From Edaphobacter dinghuensis (lineage in GTDB: Bacteria > Acidobacteriota > Terriglobia > Terriglobales > Acidobacteriaceae): a DNA stretch of 64,000 nt. The translations under genes were made by a program, and so were the position numbers. How positions within the stretch are numbered: position 1 is the stretch's first letter; the number at the start of each line of letters is the position of its first letter. The stretch is from contig NZ_BMGT01000002.1 in NCBI RefSeq assembly GCF_014640335.1, positions 186,001 to 250,000 on the forward strand, read 5' to 3'. The notes below the pieces were generated by a model. That model made no database searches, had not been told where the DNA came from, and was given only the letters and a program-made list of their open reading frames with translations. This document shows positions 42,783 through 51,666 of the stretch, one piece after another.

Positions 42783-43853
42783 ATGGAGTTAACAAACCGG
42801 GACAGCCCTAAAGAACTTCGAGTGGTCGCCATGGGTGGAGGCACTGGACTATCCACTCTGCTGCGGGGACTCAAGCGCTACGTTCCCATGCGCGAGCGCC
42901 GCAAGCGGCCACGAACGCCCGAGCAGGTTGATGGCCCGACATTTCCCTGCAACGATGCGCGCTGGATCATTCGCGAACTTTCAGCCGTAGTGACGGTGAC
43001 CGACGACGGCGGTTCCTCAGGACGCCTCCGCGAAGACTTCAAGATGCTGCCTCCGGGCGATGTCCGCAACTGCATGGTCGCTCTCTCGGAAGACGAGCAC
43101 CTGCTCTCGCAACTCTTCCGCTTCCGTTTCGATCAGGGAGAACTTGAGGGTCACAGCTTCGGCAACCTCTTCGTCGCTGCCCTGTCGCACATCACCGGCG
43201 ACTTCGCGCAGGCGGTCCAGATGTCGTCGCAGATTCTCGCGATCCGAGGCAAGATCTTCCCCGCGACCAACACCAACGTCACGCTGGCTGCGCAGATGGA
43301 CGACGGCTCCATCGTTCGCGGCGAAACAAGTATCACCGCCAGCAAGCGCCGCATCGTCGAGCTGATGCTTGAACCGGCAACAACCCATCCCCTCGCGGAG
43401 ACGCTTGAGGCCATCGCCCACGCCGACATCATCACATTGGGGCCGGGGTCGTTATATACCTCGCTGATCCCCAACCTGCTGGTCAACGGCATCCCCGAGG
43501 CACTGGCGGCTTCACCGGCTACCAAGGTCTTCGTCTGCAACCTCATGACCCAGGCCAACGAGTCGTTGGGGCTGTCGGCCTCACAGCATATCGAAAAAAT
43601 TCTGCAACATGCCGGAGCGACCAGGTCACCGATCTTCGACTACGCGCTCATTAATACCGCCCCCATCTCCGTTGCCCGGCTCGAACAGTATGCACGCGAG
43701 GGGCAAGAGCCGATCGAAGCCGATCTGGAGCGGGTAAAGGCACTGGGAGTTACGCCGCTGACAGGAAACTTCGTCCACGAGGGCGATGTGCTCCGGCACG
43801 ACTACGACCGCGTCACCGAGAGCCTGCTCGAGCTGCGGGCCTGTGCAGACTAA
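42783..43853 (+). CDS. yvcK: YvcK/CofD-like protein (gluconeogenesis factor family)
   Basis: 356-aa protein of the YvcK family, which binds UDP-sugars and is needed for normal cell-wall growth on gluconeogenic carbon sources in other bacteria. Signature regions: RVVAMGGGTGLSTLLRGLK at the N-terminus, VTVTDDGGSSGRLREDFKMLPPGDVRNCMVALS, GHSFGNLFVAALSHITGDF and ADIITLGPGSLYTSLIPNLL. About 30 extra residues between the first two motifs are basic (ERRKRPRTPEQ). A GNAT gene follows after 15 bp, suggesting co-transcription. Confidence 0.92.
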   Translation: MELTNRDSPKELRVVAMGGGTGLSTLLRGLKRYVPMRERRKRPRTPEQVDGPTFPCNDARWIIRELSAVVTVTDDGGSSGRLREDFKMLPPGDVRNCMVALSEDEHLLSQLFRFRFDQGELEGHSFGNLFVAALSHITGDFAQAVQMSSQILAIRGKIFPATNTNVTLAAQMDDGSIVRGETSITASKRRIVELMLEPATTHPLAETLEAIAHADIITLGPGSLYTSLIPNLLVNGIPEALAASPATKVFVCNLMTQANESLGLSASQHIEKILQHAGATRSPIFDYALINTAPISVARLEQYAREGQEPIEADLERVKALGVTPLTGNFVHEGDVLRHDYDRVTESLLELRACAD

Positions 43854-43868
43854 AAGGGAGACCTGACA

Positions 43869-44468
43869 ATGAGCGATATCCCGGTGTTGGAAGGAACACG
43901 CGTAAGGCTGGCGCCGATGACGCTCGACCATCTTCCCGGTCTGGAGAAGGTGGCCTTCGACGACCGCATCTGGCGTTACATGCCTGTCTCGATTAAATCA
44001 CCTCAAGACCTCCGCGAATGGGTCGAAAAAGCCCTGCGGCTGCGCGATGCCGGAACCACTCTGCCCTGGGTCACGGTCCTTAGGTCAGAAAACCGGGTCA
44101 TCGGCAGCACACGGTTCTTCGATCTCGACCGCGCACACCAAACCGCCGAGTTGGGTCACACCTGGCTCTCTCCGGAGTTTCACGGAGCAGGCCTGAACGC
44201 CGAAGCGAAGCTGCTCCAGCTCACCTACGGCTTCGAGCAGCTCGGCCTGCGCCGGGTAGCGCTCAAGACGCACCACGAAAATCTGCAATCGCAGAAGGCC
44301 ATGCGCAAGATCGGCGCGGTCGAAGAGGGCCGCTTCCGCAACCACTACATCATGCCCGACGGCTCACAGCGCCACAGCGTCTGGTTCTCCATCATCCGCG
44401 AAGACTGGCCGCAGACGAAATCTCTACTAGAGGCGCGGGTACAGGGTCCGACTCCACCGTCCGCTTAA
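43869..44468 (+). CDS. GNAT-family N-acetyltransferase (RimJ/RimL-like)
   Basis: 199-aa acetyltransferase. RimJ/RimL type features: VRLAPMTLDHLPGLEKVAFD at the start, IGSTRFFDLDRAHQTAELGHTWLSPEFHGAGLNAEAKLLQLTY in the core (acetyl-CoA loop), LGLRRVALKTHHENLQSQKAMRKIGAVEEGRFRNHYIMPDG at the end. It could modify ribosomal-protein or other amino groups. Its last 77 bp overlap the 3' end of the convergent rlmN gene. Confidence 0.9.
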   Translation: MSDIPVLEGTRVRLAPMTLDHLPGLEKVAFDDRIWRYMPVSIKSPQDLREWVEKALRLRDAGTTLPWVTVLRSENRVIGSTRFFDLDRAHQTAELGHTWLSPEFHGAGLNAEAKLLQLTYGFEQLGLRRVALKTHHENLQSQKAMRKIGAVEEGRFRNHYIMPDGSQRHSVWFSIIREDWPQTKSLLEARVQGPTPPSA

Positions 44469-45624
44469 GCTGGCCGCACGCAGCGTAGATATCCCGGCCG
44501 CGAGGACGACGAATATAAGCCGGAATTCCCGCATCGATCACCTTATTCTGAAACGCATAGACCCCTGCCTGCGACGGCTCGTGATAAGGCATGTTCGGTC
44601 CCGAGTTCCAGACGATCAGGTTGATCTTGCACCGCATATTGCGGACCAGCGCAATCAGCTCCTCAGCATCGGCCAGCGAGTCGTTGATCCCGCCCAGCAT
44701 GACATACTCAAAGGTGATCCACTCCCGATTACGCAGCGGAATCGTATTCAGCGCCTCAAACAACGCCGCAATGTTCCATTTACGCGTAATCGGCATGATG
44801 GACTCGCGAATCACATCGTTAGGCGCATTCAGGCTGACAGCGAGCTTGGGCCGCACTGTCTCCTTGGCAAAATCAAGAATACCCGGCAGAATCCCCGAAG
44901 TGCTGACCGTCATACGCGACTCCGGAATGCGCATGTACACCAGCAACCGGACGGCGGCCATAAAGTTGGCATAGTTCAAAAACGGCTCGCCCATCCCCAT
45001 AAAGACCAGATTGATGCGCGCCGGAGTAGGATTGCCCCGGCTGCTGCCAAGATCGAGCCGATGGCGATTCAGCACCGCAGCAACCTGTCCGGCGATCTCA
45101 CCCGGCGTCAGATTACGGCGAATACCCAGCTTCGCCGTCAGGCAGAACTGACAGTTGACCGCACAGCCCACCTGACTCGAGATGCAGATCGTAGCCCGCC
45201 GATAAGGGAACTTGGCCGTATTGCCCGGCCTCTCCTCGTCTTCCTCTTCTTCAGCGGCCAGAGATCCGTCACCCCGCTCGCCGCCATCGCCGTCCGGCAT
45301 CCAAACCGTCTCGACAGTCTCGCCGTCCGCCATGCGGATAAGATAGCGCTCCGTCCCATCCACTGACCGAGCCGTCTGGACGATCTCAGGCAGACCAATT
45401 GCGTAGCCCTCGGCCGCAAAGGTCTCACGCAACTCCGAGGGCAGTGTCGTGATCTCCTCCAGGCTGGTTACCCGCTGCCGGTAGAGCGCCTCGGCCAATT
45501 GTGCGGCACGGTAAGGCCGCTGGCCGTGGGCCTCCATCAGGCTGGCAAGCTCGTCAAGAGAAAGGCCGAAGAGCGGTTTGGGCTGGGAAGTAGCTTCGGC
45601 GACGGTGTTTATTTTGTTAGACAT
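44392..45624 (-). CDS. rlmN: dual-specificity RNA methyltransferase RlmN
   Basis: Radical-SAM enzyme, 410 aa, that methylates C2 of A2503 in 23S rRNA and A37 in some tRNAs. The cluster motif CAVNCQFC gives Cys154, Cys158 and Cys161; the C-terminal catalytic Cys is in RGRDIYAACGQL. Other family stretches: RPYRAAQLAEALYRQ near the start, FMGMGEPFLNY and KLAVSLNAPND. Residues ~111-136 are an acidic, Gly-rich insertion (e.g. AAEEEEDEERPG) just before the radical-SAM core that E. coli RlmN lacks. The C-terminal 25 codons overlap the convergent GNAT gene. Confidence 0.95.
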   Translation of the reverse strand: MSNKINTVAEATSQPKPLFGLSLDELASLMEAHGQRPYRAAQLAEALYRQRVTSLEEITTLPSELRETFAAEGYAIGLPEIVQTARSVDGTERYLIRMADGETVETVWMPDGDGGERGDGSLAAEEEEDEERPGNTAKFPYRRATICISSQVGCAVNCQFCLTAKLGIRRNLTPGEIAGQVAAVLNRHRLDLGSSRGNPTPARINLVFMGMGEPFLNYANFMAAVRLLVYMRIPESRMTVSTSGILPGILDFAKETVRPKLAVSLNAPNDVIRESIMPITRKWNIAALFEALNTIPLRNREWITFEYVMLGGINDSLADAEELIALVRNMRCKINLIVWNSGPNMPYHEPSQAGVYAFQNKVIDAGIPAYIRRPRGRDIYAACGQLKRTVESDPVPAPLVEISSAASLRG

Positions 45625-45729
45625 AGAGGAAAATCACAGCTTCTGATGGGCTTCCCCTAGTTTACTCCGGCACGGAGGGTGTGACCAATCCCCCGCCCCG
45701 CTGTGAAACAATGGAGGGTAAGGAGATTC

Positions 45730-47049
45730 ATGTCTGTAACCCTGGTTGAAGATAGTGGCTTGACGAGAAATGCCGCCGAACGGAACATCCGCAAGACCGT
45801 TTTGTCCAACGGACTGACCGTTCTGACGGAGGCGATGCCCCACCTGCGCAGCGTGTCGATGGGGGTGTGGATCGGCACCGGATCACGCGACGAAGAGGCC
45901 GCAGTCAACGGTGTCTCGCACTTTGTAGAACACATGGTATTCAAGGGCACGACCTCCCGGTCGGCCAAGCAGATCGCCCGCGAGGTGGACACCATCGGCG
46001 GCAATCTGGACGCATTTACCAGCAAGGAGATGGTCTGCTTCAACATCAAGGTGCTGGACGAGAACGTCACCCCGGCGCTCGATGTACTGGCTGACCTCGT
46101 GCTTCACCCGACCTTCACGCCCGAGGAACTGGTTCGCGAGCAGGGCGTCATCCTCGAAGAGATCAAGATGGACGAGGACAACCCCGACTATCTGGTCCAC
46201 GAGGTCTTTACCCAGAACTTCTGGAAGAACGACCCTCTTGGCCGCCCCATCCTCGGCACCAAGAAGACCGTCTCAAGCTTCAACCAGCAAATCGTCTTCG
46301 ACTTCTATGCCAGCCGCTTCACGCCGCGCAACATGGTCTTCTCGGCAGCGGGAAACCTCGACCACGACGCCTTCGTCGCGCAAGTCGAGCAGCAGTTCAG
46401 CTCACTGGCCGCCAGCAGTGACAGCCTCCTGCCCCGTCGTCCAGTCCCGGTGGCGACGCCGCACATCACGCTCAAGCGCAAGAAGTCGCTCGAGCAGGTG
46501 CAGGTCTGCCTCGGCGTCCCCGCCCCTCCGGTCAACCACCCCGACCGCTACGGAGTCTATCTGCTCAACACCATGCTCGGCGGCGGCATGAGTTCGCGCC
46601 TCTTCCAGACCATCCGCGAAGACCGTGGACTGGCCTATGCCATCTACTCCGAGATGAACCCCTTCCGCGACACCGGCTCGCTCTGCATCTTCGCCGGAAC
46701 CGCCGTCGACAAGACCGAACAGGTTTTGCAGCTTACCATGCAGGAGTTGCGCCGTCTGAAAGAAAACACTGTAAGCGACAACGAGTTGAAGCGGGCCAAG
46801 GACCAGTTGAAGGGCAATATCGTGATTGGCCTCGAGAGCTCGGGCAGCCGTATGGCGAACCTTGCAAGGCAGGAGATGTACTACGGCCGTTTCTTCGGCG
46901 TCGACGAGATTACGCGAGAGATCAACGCCGTAACCCCCGCCGACATCCAGGCACTGGCGCAGGAGCTGTTCCGCCCCGAGTCCATTGCACTGACACTGCT
47001 GGGTAACCTCGGCGAGATGAACGTCGAGCGGGAAGATTTGGCCTGCTAA
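45730..47049 (+). CDS. M16-family zinc peptidase (processing protease)
   Basis: 439 aa from the ATG at 45730, which follows GGAG at an ideal distance; an in-frame start 27 bp upstream has no such site. The inverted zinc motif HFVEH (His64, Glu67, His68) and the downstream Glu region EEIKMDEDNPDYLVHEVF are present, so the chain is the active beta-like type. The second M16 domain carries RLFQTIREDRGLAYAIYSEM. Bacterial relatives resemble mitochondrial processing peptidase; substrates are unknown. The gene is divergent from rlmN. Confidence 0.93.
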   Translation: MSVTLVEDSGLTRNAAERNIRKTVLSNGLTVLTEAMPHLRSVSMGVWIGTGSRDEEAAVNGVSHFVEHMVFKGTTSRSAKQIAREVDTIGGNLDAFTSKEMVCFNIKVLDENVTPALDVLADLVLHPTFTPEELVREQGVILEEIKMDEDNPDYLVHEVFTQNFWKNDPLGRPILGTKKTVSSFNQQIVFDFYASRFTPRNMVFSAAGNLDHDAFVAQVEQQFSSLAASSDSLLPRRPVPVATPHITLKRKKSLEQVQVCLGVPAPPVNHPDRYGVYLLNTMLGGGMSSRLFQTIREDRGLAYAIYSEMNPFRDTGSLCIFAGTAVDKTEQVLQLTMQELRRLKENTVSDNELKRAKDQLKGNIVIGLESSGSRMANLARQEMYYGRFFGVDEITREINAVTPADIQALAQELFRPESIALTLLGNLGEMNVEREDLAC

Positions 47050-47119
47050 GGTCTGATAGAGTTTGTTCGAGACTGGATTAAGTGGCCGAGAAGATCGGTA
47101 CACGATAGCTGAGGAATAG

Positions 47120-47659
47120 ATGACGAAATTGTTGGCGAAGACGACCGCTGTGGAACGGGTACAAACTGCACAACGGGCCGAAGAAGGCTTCACACTGATC
47201 GAACTGCTGATCGTCATGTCGATCATGTTGATCCTGATGACGCTCGCCGTTCCCCAGCTCCTGAAGCTCAAGAAGACGGGCAACCAGACCTCGGCGATCA
47301 ACTCCGTGCGCACCATTGGGCAGGCAGAGCTGCAATACAACTCCGCCTATCCTGCCAACGGATTCTCCTGTTCACTGACCGCCCTTGGCGGCGATCCCAA
47401 GTCCGGCGCCCCCACGGCACAGGCAGCCCAGCTGCTTACCCCCGACCTCGCCGAAGGACACAAGGCGGGCTACACCTTCGCCATCACCAACTGCCAGAAG
47501 GTGACCATCAATAATCAGGACATGGTCACGTCGTTCGAGATCACGGCTGTACCCGACGCAGTCGGCAAGACCGGCGACCTCGGCTTCTGCTCCGACGAGA
47601 ACAACGCCATCCGTCAGGACCCCACCGGCGGCACCAACTGCACCCAGCCCATTCAGTAA
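47120..47659 (+). CDS. type IV pilin-like/pseudopilin protein
   Basis: 179 aa. A class III leader ends at Gly23, followed by FTLIELLIVMSIMLILMTLAVP with Glu at position 5 of the mature chain: the prepilin peptidase site and the packing helix. The globular part has two Cys pairs (e.g. GFSCSLTALGG, TNCQKVT, GFCSDENN, GTNCTQP). It stands alone among housekeeping genes, immediately before lolA. It may be a minor pilin or part of a secretion pseudopilus whose other genes lie elsewhere. Confidence 0.9.
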   Translation: MTKLLAKTTAVERVQTAQRAEEGFTLIELLIVMSIMLILMTLAVPQLLKLKKTGNQTSAINSVRTIGQAELQYNSAYPANGFSCSLTALGGDPKSGAPTAQAAQLLTPDLAEGHKAGYTFAITNCQKVTINNQDMVTSFEITAVPDAVGKTGDLGFCSDENNAIRQDPTGGTNCTQPIQ

Positions 47660-47678
47660 GAGCGGTATTGAAGAAGCA

Positions 47679-48314
47679 ATGCTGAAGAAGACTGTTCTCA
47701 CGCTGTTCGTCTGCTGCGCCACGCACCTGTTCGCGCAGGACAACGCCGCGCTGATCCACAAGGTGGACGATCACTACAACCATCTCAGCTCCCTGCGTGC
47801 TCACTACACCGAGCACTACACCGGCATGGGCATGGATCGTACCGAATCGGGAACTCTGTTGCTCAAAAAGCCGGGCCGCATGCGCTGGAACTACGACAAG
47901 CCAGTCGGCAAGGTCTTCGTGCTCGACGGCAAGTACGCCTGGTTCTATACGCCGGGCGACCCCCAGGCCCAGCGAGTCCCAGCCAAAGAGCTGGACGACC
48001 TGCGCTCTCCCCTGCGCTTCCTGCTCGGCCACACCCAACTGCAAAAAGAGCTGGACCACCTGACCGTCACACCCGATGGCTCCAATTTCAAGATCACCGG
48101 CGTCCCCAAAGGCATGGAGCAGCGAGTCAAAGCGCTGACGCTGGGCGTGACCGCAACCGGAACCATCGAGCAGATGCAGATCGAAGAGCTCGACGGATCG
48201 GTAACAGCATTTTCTTTTAGCGGAATAGAAGAAAATATTCCAGTAAAAGGTGAGGATTTTATCTTCCACCCTCCCGCTGGCGTAACCATCGTAAACGGAC
48301 TTCCCCCAATCTAA
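47679..48314 (+). CDS. lolA: outer membrane lipoprotein carrier LolA-like protein
   Basis: 211-aa periplasmic protein that shuttles lipoproteins from LolCDE to the outer membrane. Signal peptide MLKKTVLTLFVCCATHLFAQ. LolA-type features: SSLRAHYTEHYTG, GTLLLKKPGRMRWNYDKPVGKVFVLDGKYAWFYTPGDPQAQR, then SPLRFLLGH. It follows the pilin-like gene by 19 bp. A serine-tRNA 3' remnant lies just behind the stop codon. Confidence 0.88.
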   Translation: MLKKTVLTLFVCCATHLFAQDNAALIHKVDDHYNHLSSLRAHYTEHYTGMGMDRTESGTLLLKKPGRMRWNYDKPVGKVFVLDGKYAWFYTPGDPQAQRVPAKELDDLRSPLRFLLGHTQLQKELDHLTVTPDGSNFKITGVPKGMEQRVKALTLGVTATGTIEQMQIEELDGSVTAFSFSGIEENIPVKGEDFIFHPPAGVTIVNGLPPI

Positions 48315-48320
48315 TCATCA

Positions 48321-48355
48321 GGTTCTCGGGGGTTCGAATCCCTCCCTCTCCGCCA
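48321..48355 (+). pseudogene. 3' remnant of a serine tRNA gene
   Basis: The sequence contains a complete T arm (GGGGG-TTCGAAT-CCCTC, 48328-48344) followed by CCTCTCC (48345-48351), G and CCA (48352-48355), the 3' acceptor strand of a bacterial tRNA-Ser. The 5' half, D arm and anticodon arm are missing: the lolA coding region lies directly upstream. Such 3' ends are left at the far side of elements that integrate into tRNA genes. Confidence 0.7.
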
Positions 48356-48365
48356 ACTCAGCCAC

Positions 48366-48420
48366 ACGTCATCTCGACCGGAGCGTAGCGGAGTGGAGAG
48401 ACCCCTGTATTTTTGCCGCC
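48366..48420. repeat. possible dispersed intergenic repeat
   Basis: A segment with imperfect dyad TCTCGACCG ... CGGAGTGGAGA followed by ACCCCTGTATTTT resembles short intergenic repeats I associate with Terriglobia genomes. Only one copy is seen in this window, so the call depends on recollection. Confidence 0.3.
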
Positions 48421-48482
48421 CTGAGCGGCACCCACGCCCCGCACAGGCTCCAAATTGTAAAATCAGGTTAACTTCACAATGA

Positions 48483-49265
48483 TTGAATCAACCGTGCGCG
48501 GTCTCGTGCGCAGAAAAGTTGAGTATCCACTTGAGTAATCTAAGCAACACGCTATTGACCCACCGCCTCACCACCGCAGAGTTTCACGCCGCCATCTATG
48601 AGCTGTCCCCCTCTGTCGCCGTCTTCGACTGCGACGGAACGCTGTGGTCCGGCGATGCCGGGTCGTCCTTCATGAACTGGACCATCGAGACCGGGCTGGT
48701 CTCCCGCGAGGCGACCGACTGGATCGACCGCAGGTATCGCGGCTACAAGCGCGGCGAGGTCTCCGAGATCGCGATCTGCGGCGAGATGGTGCAGCTCTAT
48801 CAGGGCCTGCGCGAAGACGAGATGCGCCGTGCGGCAAAGAAGTTCTTCGCAAGCAAGATCGAGCAGAACATCTTCCCCGAGATGCTGGAGCTGGTAACCG
48901 AGCTACAGCGCCGCAATGTGGATATCTGGGCCGTCAGCTCGACCTGCGATTGGGTCATCGAAGAGGGCGTCCGCCGCTTCAACATTCCGGCAAACCGTGT
49001 ACTGGCAGCCTGCGTCACGGTCAAGGACGGTCTGGTGACCGAAACGATCTGCGATGTACCCACCGACGAGGGCAAGGTAGCGTCGCTCGCTCGCGTGGGA
49101 ATCACCAAGCCGGACGCGGTCTTTGGCAATTCGGTACACGACGCCGCCATGCTGGCGATAGCGCGCCGGGCTTTCCCTGTAAATCCGACTCCAGCACTGG
49201 TTGAGCGCAGCACAGCCGAAGGCTGGCCTGTTTACTACCCGGCTTCGGTGGCACCTTCCAGCTAA
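48483..49265 (+). CDS. HAD-family phosphatase (SerB-like, subfamily IB)
   Basis: Up to 260 aa. Motif I is VFDCDGTLWSGD (Asp49 nucleophile, Asp51), followed by a helical cap (ASKIEQNIFPEMLELVTEL), motif II WAVSSTCDWVIEEG, and the Lys/Asp region EGKVASLARVG ... DAVFGNSVHDAAML. Such enzymes remove phosphate from serine phosphate or related small molecules. The start is uncertain: TTG at 48483 or TTG at 48531, which has a GAG upstream; there is no suitable ATG. It is followed by a NUDIX gene after 58 bp. Confidence 0.88.
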   Translation: MNQPCAVSCAEKLSIHLSNLSNTLLTHRLTTAEFHAAIYELSPSVAVFDCDGTLWSGDAGSSFMNWTIETGLVSREATDWIDRRYRGYKRGEVSEIAICGEMVQLYQGLREDEMRRAAKKFFASKIEQNIFPEMLELVTELQRRNVDIWAVSSTCDWVIEEGVRRFNIPANRVLAACVTVKDGLVTETICDVPTDEGKVASLARVGITKPDAVFGNSVHDAAMLAIARRAFPVNPTPALVERSTAEGWPVYYPASVAPSS

Positions 49266-49323
49266 CCGGCTAAATATTGCGAACGAAGCATTTAGGCTCC
49301 GTGGGAGTCTAAACTGTACTTAG

Positions 49324-49785
49324 GTGAGAGATTCGATTCGTAAGCTGGATGAACGTGTTGAGACGGCGCCCCCCAAGCCTTTGAGGCTGGTGGTCGCGGC
49401 GCTGATCCTGCGTGAAGGCGCGGGCGGCACCGAGGTGTTCATCTGCCAGCGCAAACCCGACCAGCCCATGAGCCTGAAGTGGGAGTTCCCCGGCGGCAAG
49501 ATCGAACCCGGCGAAGGCCCCGAAGAGGCCCTGGTGCGCGAGCTGAACGAGGAGCTGGGCATCTCGGCAAAGATCGGCCAGCGCGTAGCCCAAGTTCGAC
49601 ACAAGTATCGCAACGGCGGCGCGGTCGACCTTCAGTTCTTCGTGGTGAAGGAGTTTCAGGGGCCGATGGTCAACCGTATCTTCAACGATATGCGCTGGGT
49701 GTCGCTGGCCTCCTTGCCCGGATACGACTTTCTCGCCGCCGACCTCGGCCTGATTCGAGACCTGTCGGAAGGCAAACTGCTCTAA
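49324..49785 (+). CDS. NUDIX hydrolase (MutT-like)
   Basis: 153-aa hydrolase of nucleoside diphosphate derivatives, probably oxidised dGTP. The NUDIX box fits fully: Gly58, Glu64, Arg72-Glu73, Glu76-Glu77, Gly79 within GGKIEPGEGPEEALVRELNE and ELGI. The rest (VVAALILREG, VFICQRKPDQPMSLKWEFPG) is typical of the 8-oxo-dGTP pyrophosphatase group. The start is a GTG at 49324 with AGG just before it. Confidence 0.93.
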   Translation: MRDSIRKLDERVETAPPKPLRLVVAALILREGAGGTEVFICQRKPDQPMSLKWEFPGGKIEPGEGPEEALVRELNEELGISAKIGQRVAQVRHKYRNGGAVDLQFFVVKEFQGPMVNRIFNDMRWVSLASLPGYDFLAADLGLIRDLSEGKLL

Positions 49786-49911
49786 AAAGGTTTAGCGCTC
49801 AATAGTTGAGGGCTGCAATAGTTTAGTGACTCAATCAAATTTTGCAGATCATCAACATGGATGGCGCATGCGTGAACATCGGCAGTCATCGATTCGCGCT
49901 AGAATCACCGC

Positions 49912-51510
49912 ATGATCGCCCCTGCACAGGATGCCACTGAAGTTACCGCCCGTTCGGCCCAGGCCCCGTTCGTCAACGAAGAGTTTGTGGACTTCACCCT
50001 GGGAGAGAACCGCCGCGCCATGCAGGAGGCGCTGGCCGAAGTGGGCAGCCAGCTCGGCCGCGGCTACGACCTCGTCATCGGCGGGCGACGCATACGGACA
50101 GAAGGCAAGATTATCTCCAGCAATCCGGCCCAGCCGAAGCAGGTCGTCGGCATCCACTCGAAGGCGGGCCTGGAACATGTCCAACTGGCGATCGACGCCG
50201 CCCAGAGTGCCTTTCAGGGCTGGAGCCGCCAGACGCCGGTCGACCGGGCAGGGCTCCTCTTCCGTGCCGCTACACTCATCCGCGAGCGTAAGTTCGAGTT
50301 CTGCGCGTGGCTGGTCTACGAGGTGGGTAAGAACTGGGGCGAGGCCGACGCCGATGTGGGCGAGACCATCGATTTCCTCGAGTTCTACGGACGCGAGGCG
50401 TTGCGTCTCGCCGGTGCGACCACTCCCATCCAGTTTCCCGGCGAGCGCAACCAGCTTCGCTACCTGCCGCTCGGCGTCGGCGCGGTCATCCCGCCCTGGA
50501 ACTTCCCCTTCGCCATTATGGCGGGCATGACAGCAGCGGCCATCGTCTGTGGCAACACGGTGGTGCTCAAGCCGTCGGAGGATGCGCCTACTATCGCTGC
50601 GCGATTTATGAGCCTGCTCGAAGAGGCTGGCTTGCCTGATGGCGTCGTCAACTTCTGTCCCGGCGCAAGGGTGGAGTTCGGCGCAGCGCTCGTCGAACAT
50701 CCACAGACGCGCTTCATCGCCTTTACCGGATCGAAGGCCGTCGGCTTGCAGATCCACGAGCGTGCCGCCCGCACCCAGCCCGGCCAGCACTTCATCAAGC
50801 GCACGATCCTCGAGATGGGCGGCAAGGACTCGATCGTCGTCGATAATGATTGCGATCTCGACGCAGCCGTCCAGGGGGTAGTGGCAAGCGCCTTCGGCTT
50901 CAATGGTCAGAAGTGCTCCGCCTGCTCGCGCGTGATCGTCGATGCCGGCATTTATGACACCTTTTGCGATCGTCTGCAGGCCAAGGTAGCAGACATCAAA
51001 ACCGGCAATCCGGTAGAGAACGCCTACACAGGCCCGGTCGTTAACGAGAAGGCTTATAAAAAGGTGATTGGCTATCTCGATATCGCAAAGACCGAGGGAG
51101 CCATCCTCAACGGCGGCGGCGCTATCGAGACACCCGAGGGTGGATACTACATTGCTCCTACTGTGGTTCGAGATGTTGCCCCCACCGCCCGTATCGCGCA
51201 GGAAGAGATCTTCGGGCCGGTGCTTGCCGTCATTCGATCGCAGAGCTTCGACGAAGCACTCGCCATTGCCAACAACACCGAGTACGGACTGACCGGAGCC
51301 ATCTACTCCAACTCGCAGGCAAACCTGGACCGGGCGCAAAACGAGTTCCACGTCGGCAACCTGTATCTGAACCGGAAGTGCACAGGCGCGATGGTGGGGG
51401 CGCATCCCTTCGGCGGCTTCAACATGAGCGGCACCGACTCCAAGGCCGGAGGCCCTGATTATCTGTTGCTGTTCACGCAGGCGCAGAGCATCGCTGAAAA
51501 GATGTCTTAG
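49912..51510 (+). CDS. pruA: 1-pyrroline-5-carboxylate dehydrogenase
   Basis: Oxidises glutamate gamma-semialdehyde to glutamate with NAD in proline and arginine catabolism. 532 aa, aldehyde dehydrogenase fold. The N-terminal region EFVDFTLGENRRAMQEAL and YDLVIGGRRI, the NAD part AVIPPWNFPFAIMAGMTAAA, the general base Glu in ILEMGGKDS (~301) and catalytic Cys in GFNGQKCSACSR (~335) are seen. The double-Cys CSAC pattern and EVGKNWGEADADVGETIDFLE are typical for this group. No proline dehydrogenase gene is adjacent, so it is monofunctional. Confidence 0.93.
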   Translation: MIAPAQDATEVTARSAQAPFVNEEFVDFTLGENRRAMQEALAEVGSQLGRGYDLVIGGRRIRTEGKIISSNPAQPKQVVGIHSKAGLEHVQLAIDAAQSAFQGWSRQTPVDRAGLLFRAATLIRERKFEFCAWLVYEVGKNWGEADADVGETIDFLEFYGREALRLAGATTPIQFPGERNQLRYLPLGVGAVIPPWNFPFAIMAGMTAAAIVCGNTVVLKPSEDAPTIAARFMSLLEEAGLPDGVVNFCPGARVEFGAALVEHPQTRFIAFTGSKAVGLQIHERAARTQPGQHFIKRTILEMGGKDSIVVDNDCDLDAAVQGVVASAFGFNGQKCSACSRVIVDAGIYDTFCDRLQAKVADIKTGNPVENAYTGPVVNEKAYKKVIGYLDIAKTEGAILNGGGAIETPEGGYYIAPTVVRDVAPTARIAQEEIFGPVLAVIRSQSFDEALAIANNTEYGLTGAIYSNSQANLDRAQNEFHVGNLYLNRKCTGAMVGAHPFGGFNMSGTDSKAGGPDYLLLFTQAQSIAEKMS

Positions 51511-51666
51511 CCAGCCTGGCGGGGCTGCTACACAACACCAAACCATCAGAAATCATCTGTTGAGCATGAGACTTATCCCGCTCTTCGAATTACGAAAGAG
51601 CGCTATGGCTACTGACACGGTTGCCCTACGCCGATTACTATTGCCGCCGAAGCTACGGAGTAAGCC

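Noticed and set aside
48300-48360. Complete tRNA-Ser gene
   Set aside because: Only the T arm and 3' acceptor strand are present; the upstream bases are lolA coding sequence and cannot form D or anticodon arms.
49852-51546. 564-codon open frame antisense to pruA
   Set aside because: A shadow of the GC-rich dehydrogenase gene; no motif or ribosome site, while the plus strand has all active-site residues.
51579-51602. Hairpin CGCTCTT/AAGAGCG as a terminator after pruA
   Set aside because: No T-run follows and the stem is only 7 bp; it could equally be a chance structure before the TIGR03435 gene.
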